The notes under the pieces: generated by a model
Seen by the model: only the letters and a program-made list of their open reading frames with translations
Databases searched by the model: none
Told to the model about the DNA's origin: nothing
Program-made: the position numbers and the translations under genes
Part shown: positions 53,808-63,894 of the stretch, piece by piece
Position numbering within the stretch: position 1 is the first letter of the stretch
Layout: every line of letters begins with the position of its first letter
From: Hemicordylus capensis
Taxonomy: Eukaryota > Chordata > Lepidosauria > Squamata > Cordylidae
DNA: 64,000 nucleotides
Assembly: GCF_027244095.1 (NCBI RefSeq)
Contig: NC_069671.1
Location: 5,532,001-5,596,000, forward strand
Direction: 5' to 3'

Positions 53808-53980
53808 GTGCAGCTGGGAAGCCACCATTTTTGAAACCCTCCCCTTCCTCAGGAAACCCTGTGCCACCCAAAAATATGTCCCTGAGGGTTGTGCAGCCCT
53901 TGGAGACATATTTTTGGGTGGCACAGAGGACTTCCTGGGGAAGGGGAGGCATAAAAAAATGGTTGCTTCACAGCTGCACC
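53808..53980. mobile_element. Fold-back (MITE-like) element
   Basis: Arms GGTGCAGCTG and CAGCTGCACC, CCTCCCCTTCCTCAGGAA against a partial complement, and GCCACCCAAAAATATGTCCC against GACATATTTTTGGGTGGC pair over about 170 bp. The superfamily is unknown. Confidence 0.82.
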
Positions 53981-54107
53981 TGCGCAGTTAGTTGGGAAAT
54001 TATGTTAGGATGTTTTCTTGCTGCATCCTTGTAGTACACATGGACCAGTAAGGGTGGCCACTACCCTCTGAGGGATGAAAGCTCATTGTGATTTTCCCCC
54101 TCCGCAA

Positions 54108-54350
54108 AGGTTAAGTTGTGCCCTCAAGTCAGTGTTGACTCCTGGCGACCACAGAGCCATGTGGTTTTATTTGGTAGAATACAGGAGGGATTTACCATCG
54201 CCATCTCCCGCACAGTGTGAGATGATGCCTTTCAGCATCTTCCTATATTGCTGCTGCCCGATACGGGTGTTTCCCAGAGTCTGGGAAACATACCAGCGGG
54301 GATTCAAACCGGCAACCTCTTGCTCCCTAGGCAAGTTACTTGCATATTTC
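54108..54350 (-). mobile_element. Sauria-type SINE with BovB-like tail
   Basis: Reverse copy: TTGTGCCCTCAAGTCAGTGT, GATGATGCCTTTCAGCATCT and GGGGATTCAAACCGGCAACC. Confidence 0.9.
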
Positions 54351-54879
54351 CCCTCCCCTAGAGATGGAAAATAGGTGATAGCATTGCAATACTTTCTGCT
54401 TTCAATGCATTATGCTTTTATTGTCCTGACAATATGGTCAGGACAATAACCTGGTCGGTTTAAGTTATTGTCAGGCCTGCAGCGGTGACATTTGCAATGG
54501 TGGCTTAAAAGCTTTAAAAAGTTTTTAAAACTCAAAAACCACCATGAAATGACACCGATGTTGTCAGAGGAATAGAAATGAAAACTGCCAGGATCCTAGT
54601 GCTTTCTTCTGTGCAAAAATGACTTCAGTTTTACCGTAATCATTTGGGGGTAGACAGAGATAAAGGAGGGGTGATAACACAGAGAAAGTCAAGCACAGGC
54701 TTAGACCAAACGTGATTGGCTCATCTGAGGGGGAAGGCACGTTTTTATGGAGCCTTCTGCCCACCGGCCTGCCTGATAGGCCATGTGAATGCCCCCCTTA
54801 TGTTAAAGGATAGCAGCTGATTGGGTGACCAGATACAAAGGAAAAGGGGATTCTTGTGACTCTCCTAGTAATGTGGAAG
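54351..54879. other. Unassigned DNA with a short perfect palindrome
   Basis: ATTGTCCTGAC and GTCAGGACAAT (54,420-54,447) form 11-bp arms around AATATG. No gene was recognised. Confidence 0.5.
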
Positions 54880-55500
54880 AGGGAATTTCCACAAATGCCG
54901 CATTTTCCGCAACTTGGAATTTAGCCGCTTACTGTAACTCGATGCTCTTCTGATTGAGGGAATTGTCTCTTTGTCAAGCTTATTCAGTAAAATTGTTGCT
55001 GGCGCAGTAACAGTCAAAGCCTCTCTCCTCTAAGGCCTCCAGGTTTCCTGAGGGTCAGACCTTGAGGTTCAGGGAGCAGCGTCCAGGCATTAGGGAGCAC
55101 ACAAAAAGGGGTAAATACAAATGCTTCTGCTCCTCTGCAAAGCAGATGGGCGTGCCAAGATGCTTTGGGGTTGGTGAATAACTCATAAGATTCCCCCCCT
55201 GCATATTTCTGTCAGCTTTAAGGTAGCGATCCTCCCGATCAGAGAGAGGAGATAGCGATATCATCATGCATTGACATTCATCTGTTGACTCAAACCGCCA
55301 GGGGGCGAAGGCCTTGTCAATCAAGATGGCTGGGATTTCAGCGTTGCCTTTCATGTGCTAATTAGCACTAATTAGGAAAACAGCAGAAAGCCCCTTAGTG
55401 AAAGTCACTGCCAATTTTCCGGATTCCAGAGAGCAACTGGGAGAACAGAGCCTCCTCTTTCGATGGGCCCAGTGAGACCATATTCCAGCCCTTCAAATTG
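54880..55500. other. Repeat-free block, candidate conserved non-coding DNA
   Basis: Complex sequence with GCTAATTAGCACTAATTAGG at about 55,356, two TAATTAG homeodomain-type sites, and a palindromic CTAATTAG. No repeat or gene is recognised. Regulatory function is inference. Confidence 0.38.
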
Positions 55501-55617
55501 TTTTTTTCTATTTTGGTAGATGTTGGTGGCTGCCTTTGTGGCTTGGATGACGGTGTGCTCAAGAGAGCTGTGGGGTTCTTCCCCCCCCCCAGCTACTACT
55601 ACTACTGGTCACCTTAA

Positions 55618-55860
55618 GTAGTGTAGAGGGGAAATGCTTGACTAACAAGCAGAAGGTTGCCGGTTCGAATCTTTGCGCTGGTACTATATCGGGCAGCAGC
55701 GATCTAGGAAGATGCTGAAAGGCATCATCTCATACTGCGTGGGAGGAGGCAATGGTAACCCCCTCCTGTATTCTACCAAAAGAAAACCACAGGGCTCTGT
55801 GGGCACCAGGAGTCGAAATCGACTTGACGGCACACTTTACTTTACTTTTTACTTTACTAC
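55618..55860 (+). mobile_element. Sauria-type SINE with BovB-like tail
   Basis: AGGTTGCCGGTTCGAATCTT B-box region, TGAAAGGCATCATCTCATAC body and AATCGACTTGACGGCACACT tail followed by TTTACT repeats. Confidence 0.9.
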
Positions 55861-55869
55861 TACTGTCTA

Positions 55870-56118
55870 CTACTATGAATATTTATATACCGCTCTTCAA
55901 CAAAATTCTCAAAGCGGTTTCCATAGAAAAATAAATAATACATAAATAAGATGGCCCCCTGTCTCCAAAGGGCTCACAATCTAAAAAGAAACATAAGGCA
56001 GATACCAGCAACAGCCACTGGAGGCACGCTGTGCTGGGGTTGGATACGGCCAGTTGCTCTCCCCCTGCTAAATACAAGAGAATCACCATTCTAAAAGATG
56101 TCTCTTTGCTCAGTGACA
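55870..56118 (-). mobile_element. Family A repeat
   Basis: GAATATTTATATACCGCTCT, GTCTCCAAAGGGCTCACAAT, CACGCTGTGCTGGGGTTGGA and AAAGATGTCTCTTTGCTCAG. Confidence 0.85.
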
Positions 56119-56257
56119 GTGGGGAGATTTGAATCCCTAGCCTGTGACAGAGCTTTAGCTGGTTTATCTGCCAATTATCCTGTTGAAGTTGGCACCTTAA
56201 TTTAGCTTGAATTTAGGTCCCGTGGATGTCAGTAATAGTTATCCCCAACTAAATGTA
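56119..56257. other. Short unassigned spacer
   Basis: No feature recognised. Confidence 0.4.
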
Positions 56258-56805
56258 TTTGTTTATTTTATTTACTTACTTACTTACGTGCCTTTCTTCC
56301 AAGGAGCCCATAGCAGTCTACATGGTTATATTTATCCTCACAACAACCCTGTGAGGTAGGTTAGGCTGAGAAAGAAGTGACTGGTCCGGAGTCAGGGGGT
56401 GCAGGGAGGCCAGAGGTGGTGTGGGCTTGGCCCACCGCCAGGGCCCCTCTAGCCCCACCCCCTACATCAGCATCTAATGTCAGATGCAGGGGGCAGTTAG
56501 CCACGCCCCGTGTGTCTGATGTCAGATGCGGAGGGCATGGTTTAGCTCCCAAATGGGGCTGTGCAGCAGGGAGAGCAGTGCTGTCCAAATTAGCTCCCCA
56601 AACAGGGCCTCATGGCCCCGTTTGGGAGTTAAACCATGCTCCCCACATCTGACGTCAGACGTGGGGGGAGTTTCTGGGTCATGAGGTGTGGTCCCTGGGC
56701 ATGGTGGCCTGGTTTCTTTGAACCCCTTCGCTCAATTTTGGCTCCGCCCCTGTCCGGAGTCACCCAATGAGTTCCATGTCTGAATGGGATTTGAATTACC
56801 TTTTG
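56258..56805 (-). mobile_element. tRNA-derived SINE (Squam type) split by a hAT element
   Basis: TTCTTCCAAGGAGCCCATAG, CTCACAACAACCCTGTGAGG and TGACTGGTCCGGAGTCA precede the insertion. TCCGGAGTCACCCAATGAGT and GAATGGGATTTGAATTACC follow it. The tRNA head is truncated. Confidence 0.87.
56393..56752. mobile_element. hAT-like non-autonomous element with exact 8-bp duplication
   Basis: It starts CAGGGGGTGCAGGGAGGCC and ends TTGGCTCCGCCCCTG. TCCGGAGT flanks both sides exactly (56,385-56,392 and 56,753-56,760). Internal blocks repeat in direct and inverted form (GTCAGATGCAGGGGGC, GTCAGATGCGGAGGGC, ACGTCAGACGTGGGGGG). Non-coding. Confidence 0.88.
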
Positions 56806-57243
56806 GGGTTGGCTCCTGGATCCAAGGAAATATTGCCGAGTGGGTGGGCGCTTTCTCAAGCAAGAATGTATACTCAGGATACAGAAGTATACACTGGATA
56901 CAGATTAGATTGGCAAAGCGGCCCTTTCATGAGGCGGGGTGACACTCTCACCTCAGACCACAGCTCCTTGGGGCCAATCTGACCCTTGTGAAGGTCAAAG
57001 GAGAAAAAGGTGACTGCAAAAGAGCATGGGGATTCTATCTTTGCAGGGAAAGGACCGACTGAGGTCAGCCCACCCCACTTTTAAGTGATGATTGCCTATT
57101 TAGTTTACATGGTTTCATTTTAAGTAGGCATTGTTTTAATGGATGTTGTGAGTCACCTTGAATGTGTGTGGCGGCGGGGGGTGGGGTGAAGACTGGAAAT
57201 CCATGTTTATTTTTAACCTGTGATTGTAAACTGGGACATTGTA
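56806..57243. other. Unassigned DNA with a possible L2-like tail
   Basis: TTTTAATGGATGTTGTGAGT with CACCTTGAATGTG at about 57,130-57,165 may be part of a LINE 3' UTR. No gene was recognised. Confidence 0.4.

Positions 57244-57270
<27 letters not shown>
57244..57270. repeat. (TTG)n run at the R4 3' end
   Basis: About nine TTG units next to the R4 terminus. On the element's strand it is a (CAA)n tail. Confidence 0.93.
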
Positions 57271-57274
<4 letters not shown>

Positions 57275-57488
57275 CACAGTCAGACAGGTGTTATTGACAG
57301 CTTTGTTTTATCCAGACATCGAGTCCTTCCTAAGGACCTGGGATGGCTGAATTTTATTATCAATGTTGTTGCTGTTATTATTATAGATATCGTCGCAGAA
57401 TATAGGCTGTTCCCAGTAAAGTTGCTTTTTGTAATTGGCTGGTGGTGATTTCTGTGGCCACTATGGTGTTGAGGTGCTCTTCAAGGTG
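57271..57488 (-). mobile_element. Dong/R4-type LINE, 3' end only
   Basis: Close match to the 3' end of the copy at 31,270. The reverse strand encodes HLEEHLNTIVATEITTSQLQ then KATLLGTAYILRRYL, the same C-terminus. The 3' UTR is shared as well. The 5' edge abuts (TAA)n. Confidence 0.92.

Positions 57489-57531
<43 letters not shown>
57489..57531. repeat. (ATT)n run at the second R4 junction
   Basis: About 14 ATT units between the R4 fragment and a family A copy. Confidence 0.95.
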
Positions 57532-57536
<5 letters not shown>

Positions 57537-57685
57537 TCGATTTCTATACCGCTTTTCCAAAAATGGCTCAGGGCAGTTTACACAGAGAAATAATAAATAA
57601 ATAAGATGGATCCCTGTCCCCAAAGGGCTCACAGTCTAAAAGAGACACCAGCAACAGTCACTGGAGGTACTGTGCTGGGGGTGTC
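57532..57685 (-). mobile_element. Family A repeat, partial
   Basis: AATTCGATTTCTATACCGCT, CCCTGTCCCCAAAGGGCTCA and CACTGGAGGTACTGTGCTGG. Confidence 0.85.
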
Positions 57686-57800
57686 CGCAAAAAGAGAACA
57701 TGTAGATGGGGTTTTTTTTTACAATTTGACGTCTGGTGCACTTCGGACATTTGAAAATAGGATGCGCAACAAATAAAAGGGCGGAGAAGCAGGGAGGGGC

Positions 57801-57935
57801 CGTGTTCCCTGTAACAGGGAACTCCCTATGTTGTTGACTACAACTCCCAGCATCCCCAGTTGCAATGACCTTTGGCTGGGGATTATGGGATTTGTAGTCA
57901 GCAAAGCCTGGCAGTCCCTGTTACAGGAAACACTG
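57801..57935. mobile_element. hAT-like MITE
   Basis: TTCCCTGTAACAGGGAACTC and CAGTCCCTGTTACAGGAAAC with CACTG are terminal complements. The core is GACTACAACTCCCAGCATCC. Flanks GGAGGGGC and GTGGGGGC match 6 of 8. Related in its ends to 40,725-41,057. Confidence 0.78.
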
Positions 57936-58293
57936 GTGGGGGCGGGGCGGGTTTGAATCGGATCTCTTTAATCATCTCCAACAACTGGGTGTCCCTATTA
58001 ATCACCCAGGGGACAGGCTGAGAATAAAAGACACCTCTCCCCCCACCACACACACACTCCTGCCGCTTCTCACCTGTCACTAGTCAAAGTGTTTTTCCTG
58101 TCTGCCCCTAATTCAGGCTCCAGATTCAAATATTTGGACAGCTTCGGATTTAATCCCAGGATCCACACCCTTTTCTCTCGCACCCAAGGGGAGTCATGCC
58201 TGACAGCTTCTACTCAGGAGCACTTTAGAGTAATTTATGATGTGAGAGATTATCTTTGAGCTCAATTAAGAGGGGACCTCCTGGTGGCTTCAG

Positions 58294-58333
<40 letters not shown>

Positions 58334-58611
58334 TCCAGTTGATGGCATGCACAGAGGCCTGGCCAATTCCCTGTCCTCTCTCATCTCCTGCCACAAAAGT
58401 GTATCTGGTTGCGATTATAAATAGGCAGTCTCAAGAGGGAGGGAGATCGGCTGGGACCGGGTGCCTACAAAACTGATTCTCCCCTCCCCTCTAAACCTGT
58501 TCAGATTTCCCCTGGTCCAAACTTGTGGAGACCATAAGGAAACCCACAGTGATTTTATTGGCTGATGTAATGAGGAAAAGTTACTCAAAGTAGTCCCATT
58601 TGTTTTATGTA
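57936..58611. other. Mostly repeat-free block with (TG)n
   Basis: A TG run lies at 58,295-58,332. The flanks (GGAGCACTTTAGAGTAATTT, GGTTGCGATTATAAATAGGC) are complex and not repetitive. This is a candidate conserved element by inference. Confidence 0.38.
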
Positions 58612-58842
58612 TTTTGTGTTTACATTTATACCCCACTCTTCCTCCGTGGGTTTGTGTTTATATTTCTATCCCGCTCTTCCTCAGGAGCCCGGTTGTTGGT
58701 ACACAACTACCTTGTGAGGTGGGTAAGAGATAAGGGACTGGCTCAGAGTCACCCAGTGAGTTTCATGGCTAAATGGGGATTTGAACTCGGGTCTTCTCAG
58801 TCCTAGGCCAGCACTAGCTGTATTACACCACAGTGGCTGTAT
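58612..58842 (-). mobile_element. tRNA-derived SINE (Squam type)
   Basis: Reverse copy with a doubled tail segment (CCCCACTCTTCCTCCGTGGG, then TATCCCGCTCTTCCTCAGGA). AGTCACCCAGTGAGTTTCAT and GGGATTTGAACTCGGGTC follow. Confidence 0.87.
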
Positions 58843-59007
58843 TCTGCCTAACTTTTAATTTCAATGGGACTAACCTTGAACAACTTTCCCCATCATGTCT
58901 GCCATTGCTTTTAGACATTTAGGATATTTGTAACCCACCTTTCTGAATACGCTCCAGGTGGAGCACAAAAGCCTTGTTCAGACAAAACTTCATACAACAA
59001 CTGAAAA

Positions 59008-59270
59008 AAAAACCCCTGTTAACTGAGCAAAGAGGTACCTTTTCAAAGTGGTGATTCTCTTTATTTAGCAGGGGGAGAGCAACCGGCCCTATCCATCCCC
59101 AGCACAGCATCCCTCCAGTGGCTGTTGCTGGTGCCTAGCTTATGTTTCTTTTTTGTATTGTGAGCCCTTTGAGGACAGGGAGCCATTTTATTTAATTATT
59201 TATATTTATGTGAACTGCTTTGGGAACTTTTGTTGAAAAGCTGTATATAGATATTTGTTGTATTGTAAAA
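59008..59270 (+). mobile_element. Family A repeat, plus strand, nearly complete
   Basis: TAACTGAGCAAAGAGGTACC, TTATTTAGCAGGGGGAGAGC, TATTGTGAGCCCTTTGAGGA, CAGGGAGCCATTTTATTTAA and TTGTTGAAAAGCTGTATATA, then GATATTTGTTGTA. This copy shows the likely 5'-to-3' order of the family. Confidence 0.88.
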
Positions 59271-59664
59271 AACAGCTATTGGTGGCTGAGTGAAGCAAAG
59301 ACAGCAGGAGAAAGGTCAAATATTTGCTGATATAATCTGTCTTAAGTGGGCTTTTTTAAAAAGAGATGTTTGATCCAGGTCAGTATAAAGAGCAGCCAAC
59401 TTTTTGTGTAGTAGGGCTCCTGTGCATTACCGGCAGAATTATTCACCTTGACTAAAAGATGGCAGCAAGAAAACACGAATAGAATGTAAAATATTCCTAT
59501 TGCAGTGGTTGTCTTGTTAGTACAGGACCATTGATCCATCTAACTCAGGAAGAATTGTTTCCTCTGACTGCCAGTCTCACAGGTAGAGGGTCCTACCTCT
59601 AACCCACCCACCCCACCCCCTTTCCACCAAAGACCCTTTTAGGTAGAGAGGCCTAAAAAGCTTC
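59271..59664. other. Unassigned DNA with a SINE tail scrap at 59,520-59,585
   Basis: GGACCATTGATCCATCTAAC with TCAGGAAG and GACTGCCAGTCTCACAGG are worn reversed SINE text. No gene was recognised. Confidence 0.45.
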
Positions 59665-59838
59665 TGCACACTTTCATGCAGAAGGTCCCAAGTTCCCTCC
59701 CTGGCAGCATCTCCAAGGTAGGGCTGAGAGAGGTTCCTGCCTGCAACCTTGGAGAAGCCGCTGCCAGTCTGTGAAGACAATACTGAGCTAGACAGATCAA
59801 TGGTCTGACTCAGTATCTAGCAGCTTCCTATGTTCCAT
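59665..59838 (+). mobile_element. SINE, tRNA 3' half with body and tail
   Basis: TCATGCAGAAGGTCCCAAGT through the body to GCAGCTTCCTATGTTCC. The 5S-like head is absent. Confidence 0.85.
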
Positions 59839-59929
59839 CCCCTGTTCACTACTCAGTGAGTTCACTACTCACATAAACTCCCAGCATTTTATTCAGCTGT
59901 CAAAGTGGGCTCTGGCCCCTAAAGTTTTT

Positions 59930-60078
59930 GTGTTTGTATATTATATATTTTTAATCAGGCTTGTTTTCATATTTTTAGCTTAATACTTTTAATTGTCATT
60001 TTTATTATTATTTTTTTTAACTTTTGTAAACTGCCTTGGGATTGTTTTTAATTATAGGCGGTATATAAATTTAAAAAT
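59930..60078 (+). mobile_element. L2-type LINE 3' terminus
   Basis: T-rich UTR, GTAAACTGCCTTGGGATTGT and AGGCGGTATATAAATTTAAA, followed by an A-rich tail. Confidence 0.6.
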
Positions 60079-60093
60079 AGAAAGAAAAAGAAA

Positions 60094-60142
<49 letters not shown>
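60079..60142. repeat. (GAAA)n microsatellite
   Basis: Tetramer run grown from the LINE tail. Confidence 0.95.
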
Positions 60143-60144
<2 letters not shown>

Positions 60145-62617
60145 GCTTTTGCTACAACCGGTATGTTAGTCTCCAAGGTGTCACCAAAATACTGCCTTTG
60201 CTTCAGCGCGGGATGAAAATAGCTTGTTTTTAGCCTTAAAGGGAAAAAGTGGGGAAACACTACCTTTGGATACGAGAGAAAGAGAGAGAGTGCAAGAATG
60301 AGATAGGAGGGAGGGTGAAACCCATCTATAAATACACCCCAGAGAGAGGGGAATTCGATCTACGCCAGGATTCTTCTACATCCCAAAAGATGAACATTAC
60401 AGGGTGTGGACAAAAGTAAAAAAGCACTTTTAGGGCCACCTCGGGTTTCTCCTATTTTTAGAGGAGCAGGTTTTAAATAGCCCTGCTGCCTTAAAAAGGA
60501 AGGGAATGACGGGACACTTCCCAGATACTACCGGAGGGAAGAGAATCCGGGCTGGTCCTCCTTAAATATTTCCTGGACGGCTCACTCCACTTTTATGCTC
60601 GAACGATTACTGCGTCGCCGAGCCGAGGGTGCCATCGATACGGTTGGATTTTGTCAGTACGAAGTTGTTGTTTTGAATGGACTTTTCTATTGCAGCGTTA
60701 GTCTGTAAACCGCCTCGGGCGTTTTTAAAGGAAAGGCGGTACACACATTTTTTAAAAAACAAAACAATAATGAATGAAATAGTAAATAAAGAATATAGGA
60801 AGGCTGGCTTTCGTGGTCCCACAAACATCAGTTTTCTAGCTTCGCGGCCCGGGAGGGTTGGGGGAAACTCGATTTCTCCCCCAGATCTATCTGCCCTACA
60901 TTTCTCAGGACTCCGAGGTTGTCTTCCCTATTGAACTGGCCTGGGACGGGATTGGTGGGCAGACACCCATGATGACTTCAGCAAGGGACGCTGCTATATA
61001 TTCCCTCGGCCCCTTTAAAAAATTCGAATCTCTTCTTATTCTTTTAATATTAACCCAGACGCACAGATGTGTGTGCATTTCAGGAGGAGATAGCCCTGAT
61101 CCTAACCGCCGTTTAATGGAGATAAGCCTCGCTGATTTCAAAAGGATCTGCTTCCAAAGACAGTGGGTTTTAGAGACGTCAAGAATTTTAGCTGATTAAT
61201 AACCTGCGTCTCGCCGCTTAAAGGAAGCCAGAATGTCCTATTAGCCCAAGCTCTATCTGGCTGCCTTTTTGAGATCTCGAAGAGAGGAGCGAGAGGTTCA
61301 TAAACAAGAGCTCCTACTCATTGCTGGAAGGAAAGACCGTTACTGATATTTCCGTTCTCATTTCCTATTAGAGAATCCACACCAGCAGCCGAGCACAACC
61401 TCAACAATAAAACCAGGTGGGCATTTACTCGCACCCCCCCCCATCGATTCAAAGTGACTCCGGATTAAGCAATGAGGACTTGAGTTCCTTCCATGACAGA
61501 TTGGGGCTTGTAGTTTAGAAGCAGAAAATGTACAGAGTAACAGATTCACAGTACTGAATTGAAGTCGCGCAGCCCAGCGCTACCAAGTCTGTCCAAAAGC
61601 GAATCGTGTTGCTAGCTTTGTTGTGGCTGTCTGTTTTACCATACACACAGACACACATTTGGTCATAGTCGCTGGTTCTTCCTCTGAAATATTATCCTAA
61701 ATTGTGGCATACAGTCTAAAAATGTTGCAATACTTTCCGTGGTTTTATTTACTTTGCTAGAGGCCTGTCAATATCTTCACCACTTTGAGCTGAATGAACT
61801 TCTTGCTTTGTTTTCATCCTTAAAAAAAAAAAACACCAAAAAAAGACTTTTTGGGTAAACCGCCTGAAGCGTCGGAGGAGACGGAATAGAAAGCAGACTG
61901 GACAGACCGCTGATGGTCCCGATCCATAGAGAGGAAGGCTGCGTGTTACCCAGCCTTGAGTCCACCCTCTGCTTTATTATATTTTGTAAGCGCTGAGAAG
62001 CAACTTAGAAATAGTCAAAATAAATAAGGAAATTGATAATTAAGGAATACGCTCACCAAACAGTGGGGGGAGGGAAGGAGGAAATTTCTCATTATTTACA
62101 ATGTGTGGGGGGGCATCCCTACTTGAAAACTATACCTTTAGATGCCCTTGCCTTTTAAAATCTAAAGATCTGACACGCACTCTTACGCACACACGGGCAC
62201 ACCAGAGGTTCATTCCACTTTCGTTTATAGCGGGAAGGGTAGTTTAACTTCTGTCTAAGTGTGACCGAAAATAACATGCAGATTACACTTTATTTTGTAG
62301 AGGGACACGGTGATCCAAGAGCAATCGGATCAAGTCCATTTTAAATTGGGGTGTGGGGGAGGGAGGGCGTTCAGGATAGGAGGAGGAGTCCGGATCGATG
62401 ATTGGGAAGGCGAGGGGAACTCTTTTAGGAAGAGGTGTGTGTTTTAAACGCTCTCCCATCGCTTTTGCGATCTGCTGCGGGTCTTTGAGAACCATCTTAT
62501 CATTCTCAAAATACAATGTTTGCAAACTGGCGGATGTTGCTAGCATGGAATAAGGCTGTCCAAGAAAATAATGGGGTGTTGTTGTTTTTTTAAAAAAGTT
62601 TCATTGCAGTTATAAAA
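60143..62617. other. Long mostly repeat-free block
   Basis: About 2.5 kb. GTAAACCGCCTCGGGC (about 60,703) and GTAAACCGCCTGAAGCGTC (about 61,855) recall short LINE-tail scraps. The 60,850-61,420 part (GCCGTTTAATGGAGATAAGC, TTTTAGCTGATTAATAACCT) is complex and repeat-free and is a candidate conserved non-coding element by inference. A 113-codon frame at 60,858-61,199 has no recognisable domain. Confidence 0.4.
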
Positions 62618-62888
62618 AAATAACGGTCCCCTGCTAACTGGGCAAAGAAGCACCTTTTTAACGTGGTGATTCTCTTTATTTAGCAGGGGGAGAGTAACTG
62701 GCCCTCTCCACCCCCAGCACAGGACCTCCAGTGACTGTTGCTGGTGTCTGCCTTGTGTTCTTTTTTAGATTGTGAGCCCTTTGGGGACAGGGAGCCATCT
62801 TATGTATTTATTATTTCTCCATGTAAACCGCTTTGGAAACTTTTGTTGAAAAGCGGTATATAAATATTTCTTCTTGTTGTTGTTTTAG
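62618..62888 (+). mobile_element. Family A repeat, plus strand
   Basis: CCCTGCTAACTGGGCAAAGA, CTCTTTATTTAGCAGGGGGA, GATTGTGAGCCCTTTGGGGA and TTGTTGAAAAGCGGTATATA. Well kept. Confidence 0.9.
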
Positions 62889-62943
62889 AAGGAAGGAAGG
62901 AAGGAAGGAAGGAAGGAAGGAAGGAAGGAAGGAAGGAAGGAAG
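62889..62943. repeat. (GGAA)n microsatellite
   Basis: Pure GGAA run between the family A copy and a palindrome. Confidence 0.96.
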
Positions 62944-63112
62944 TCATTCACACAATCAAAAACTGTGTTCTACCAGGTTTGGGAGTTGTGTGCTCCTAAT
63001 TTTTGGTTGTGTGGAAGCAAGGTAGGAGGAAAAGCTACTGCTTCCATACAACTGAAAATTAGGAGCACACACAAGTCCCAAACCTGGTAGAACACAGTTT
63101 TTGATTGTTCGA

Positions 63113-63113
<1 letters not shown>
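62944..63113. mobile_element. Near-perfect fold-back element, about 170 bp
   Basis: Left arm CATTCACACAATCAAAAACT, GTGTTCTACCAGGTTTGG, GTGTGCTCCTAATTTTTGGT and the right arm pair almost fully around a short centre near 63,030. One arm recurs at 39,667-39,752. Confidence 0.9.

Positions 63114-63114
<1 letters not shown>

Positions 63115-63170
<56 letters not shown>
63115..63170. repeat. (GA)n microsatellite
   Basis: Pure GA run directly after the palindrome. Confidence 0.96.
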
Positions 63171-63174
<4 letters not shown>

Positions 63175-63894
63175 AGAGAAGCACATCAGGTGGGGGTAGG
63201 GAACAAGATGCCATTTCCCGAAGATCCCTCTCCCCTCTCCCCCAGGATCCTTCCCCCATCAGCTCCTTCTAACAATAGTCACTTATTTCCCAAAAAAGAT
63301 GATGAAAGACACAAGATAGCAGGGAGGGAGCAGGGGGTGGACTGGACCTAAGGATCCCAGACCCAAGCCATTTTTCCTGCTCCTTTTCGTGCCGTTGTTT
63401 TTTAAAGTGGGAGGAGGAGCGCAGCCAACAGAATCATCTCAGCATCTGCACCGGGAGAGACTTGATGGAGAGGCACAATCTGGAGAAGCGACAGAGACGG
63501 GGGGGGGGGGCGGTACCTCCAGGTTAAGACGCATCTGAGATACATATGCCTGCTTTCTTTAGGCACTTGGGCAAGTGACGGCTGCGGCGTCTCCTGAGCA
63601 GATCTGCGAGCATCCAAAGGCGCATTCGTCTCATGTGTACTGAGAAACACGGATTTGCTTCCCTGCACAAAAGCCTATAGGTATTGTGGCTATGCACGGA
63701 GCCTTTTCATTCTCTCCCTCTCTCTCTGCCCGCCTACTTATGTGTGTGCTTCTTTAAAACAGAATCTTACACTCCGATTTGAAACGAGTTTCCCAAGAAC
63801 CCAGCGCTCAGGGAACACTGTCATTCAAACTGGGGCAACAGAGTTCCGTTCCGTTCAGTCTGTTGGATTTAGACTTACAGGATCTAGGACCTTC
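63171..63894. other. Unassigned DNA
   Basis: A G-run lies at 63,500-63,510. No gene or known repeat recognised. Confidence 0.5.

Noticed and set aside
60858-61199. 113-codon frame as a host gene
   Set aside because: No known domain, no splice or promoter evidence, and an overlapping antisense frame of similar length.
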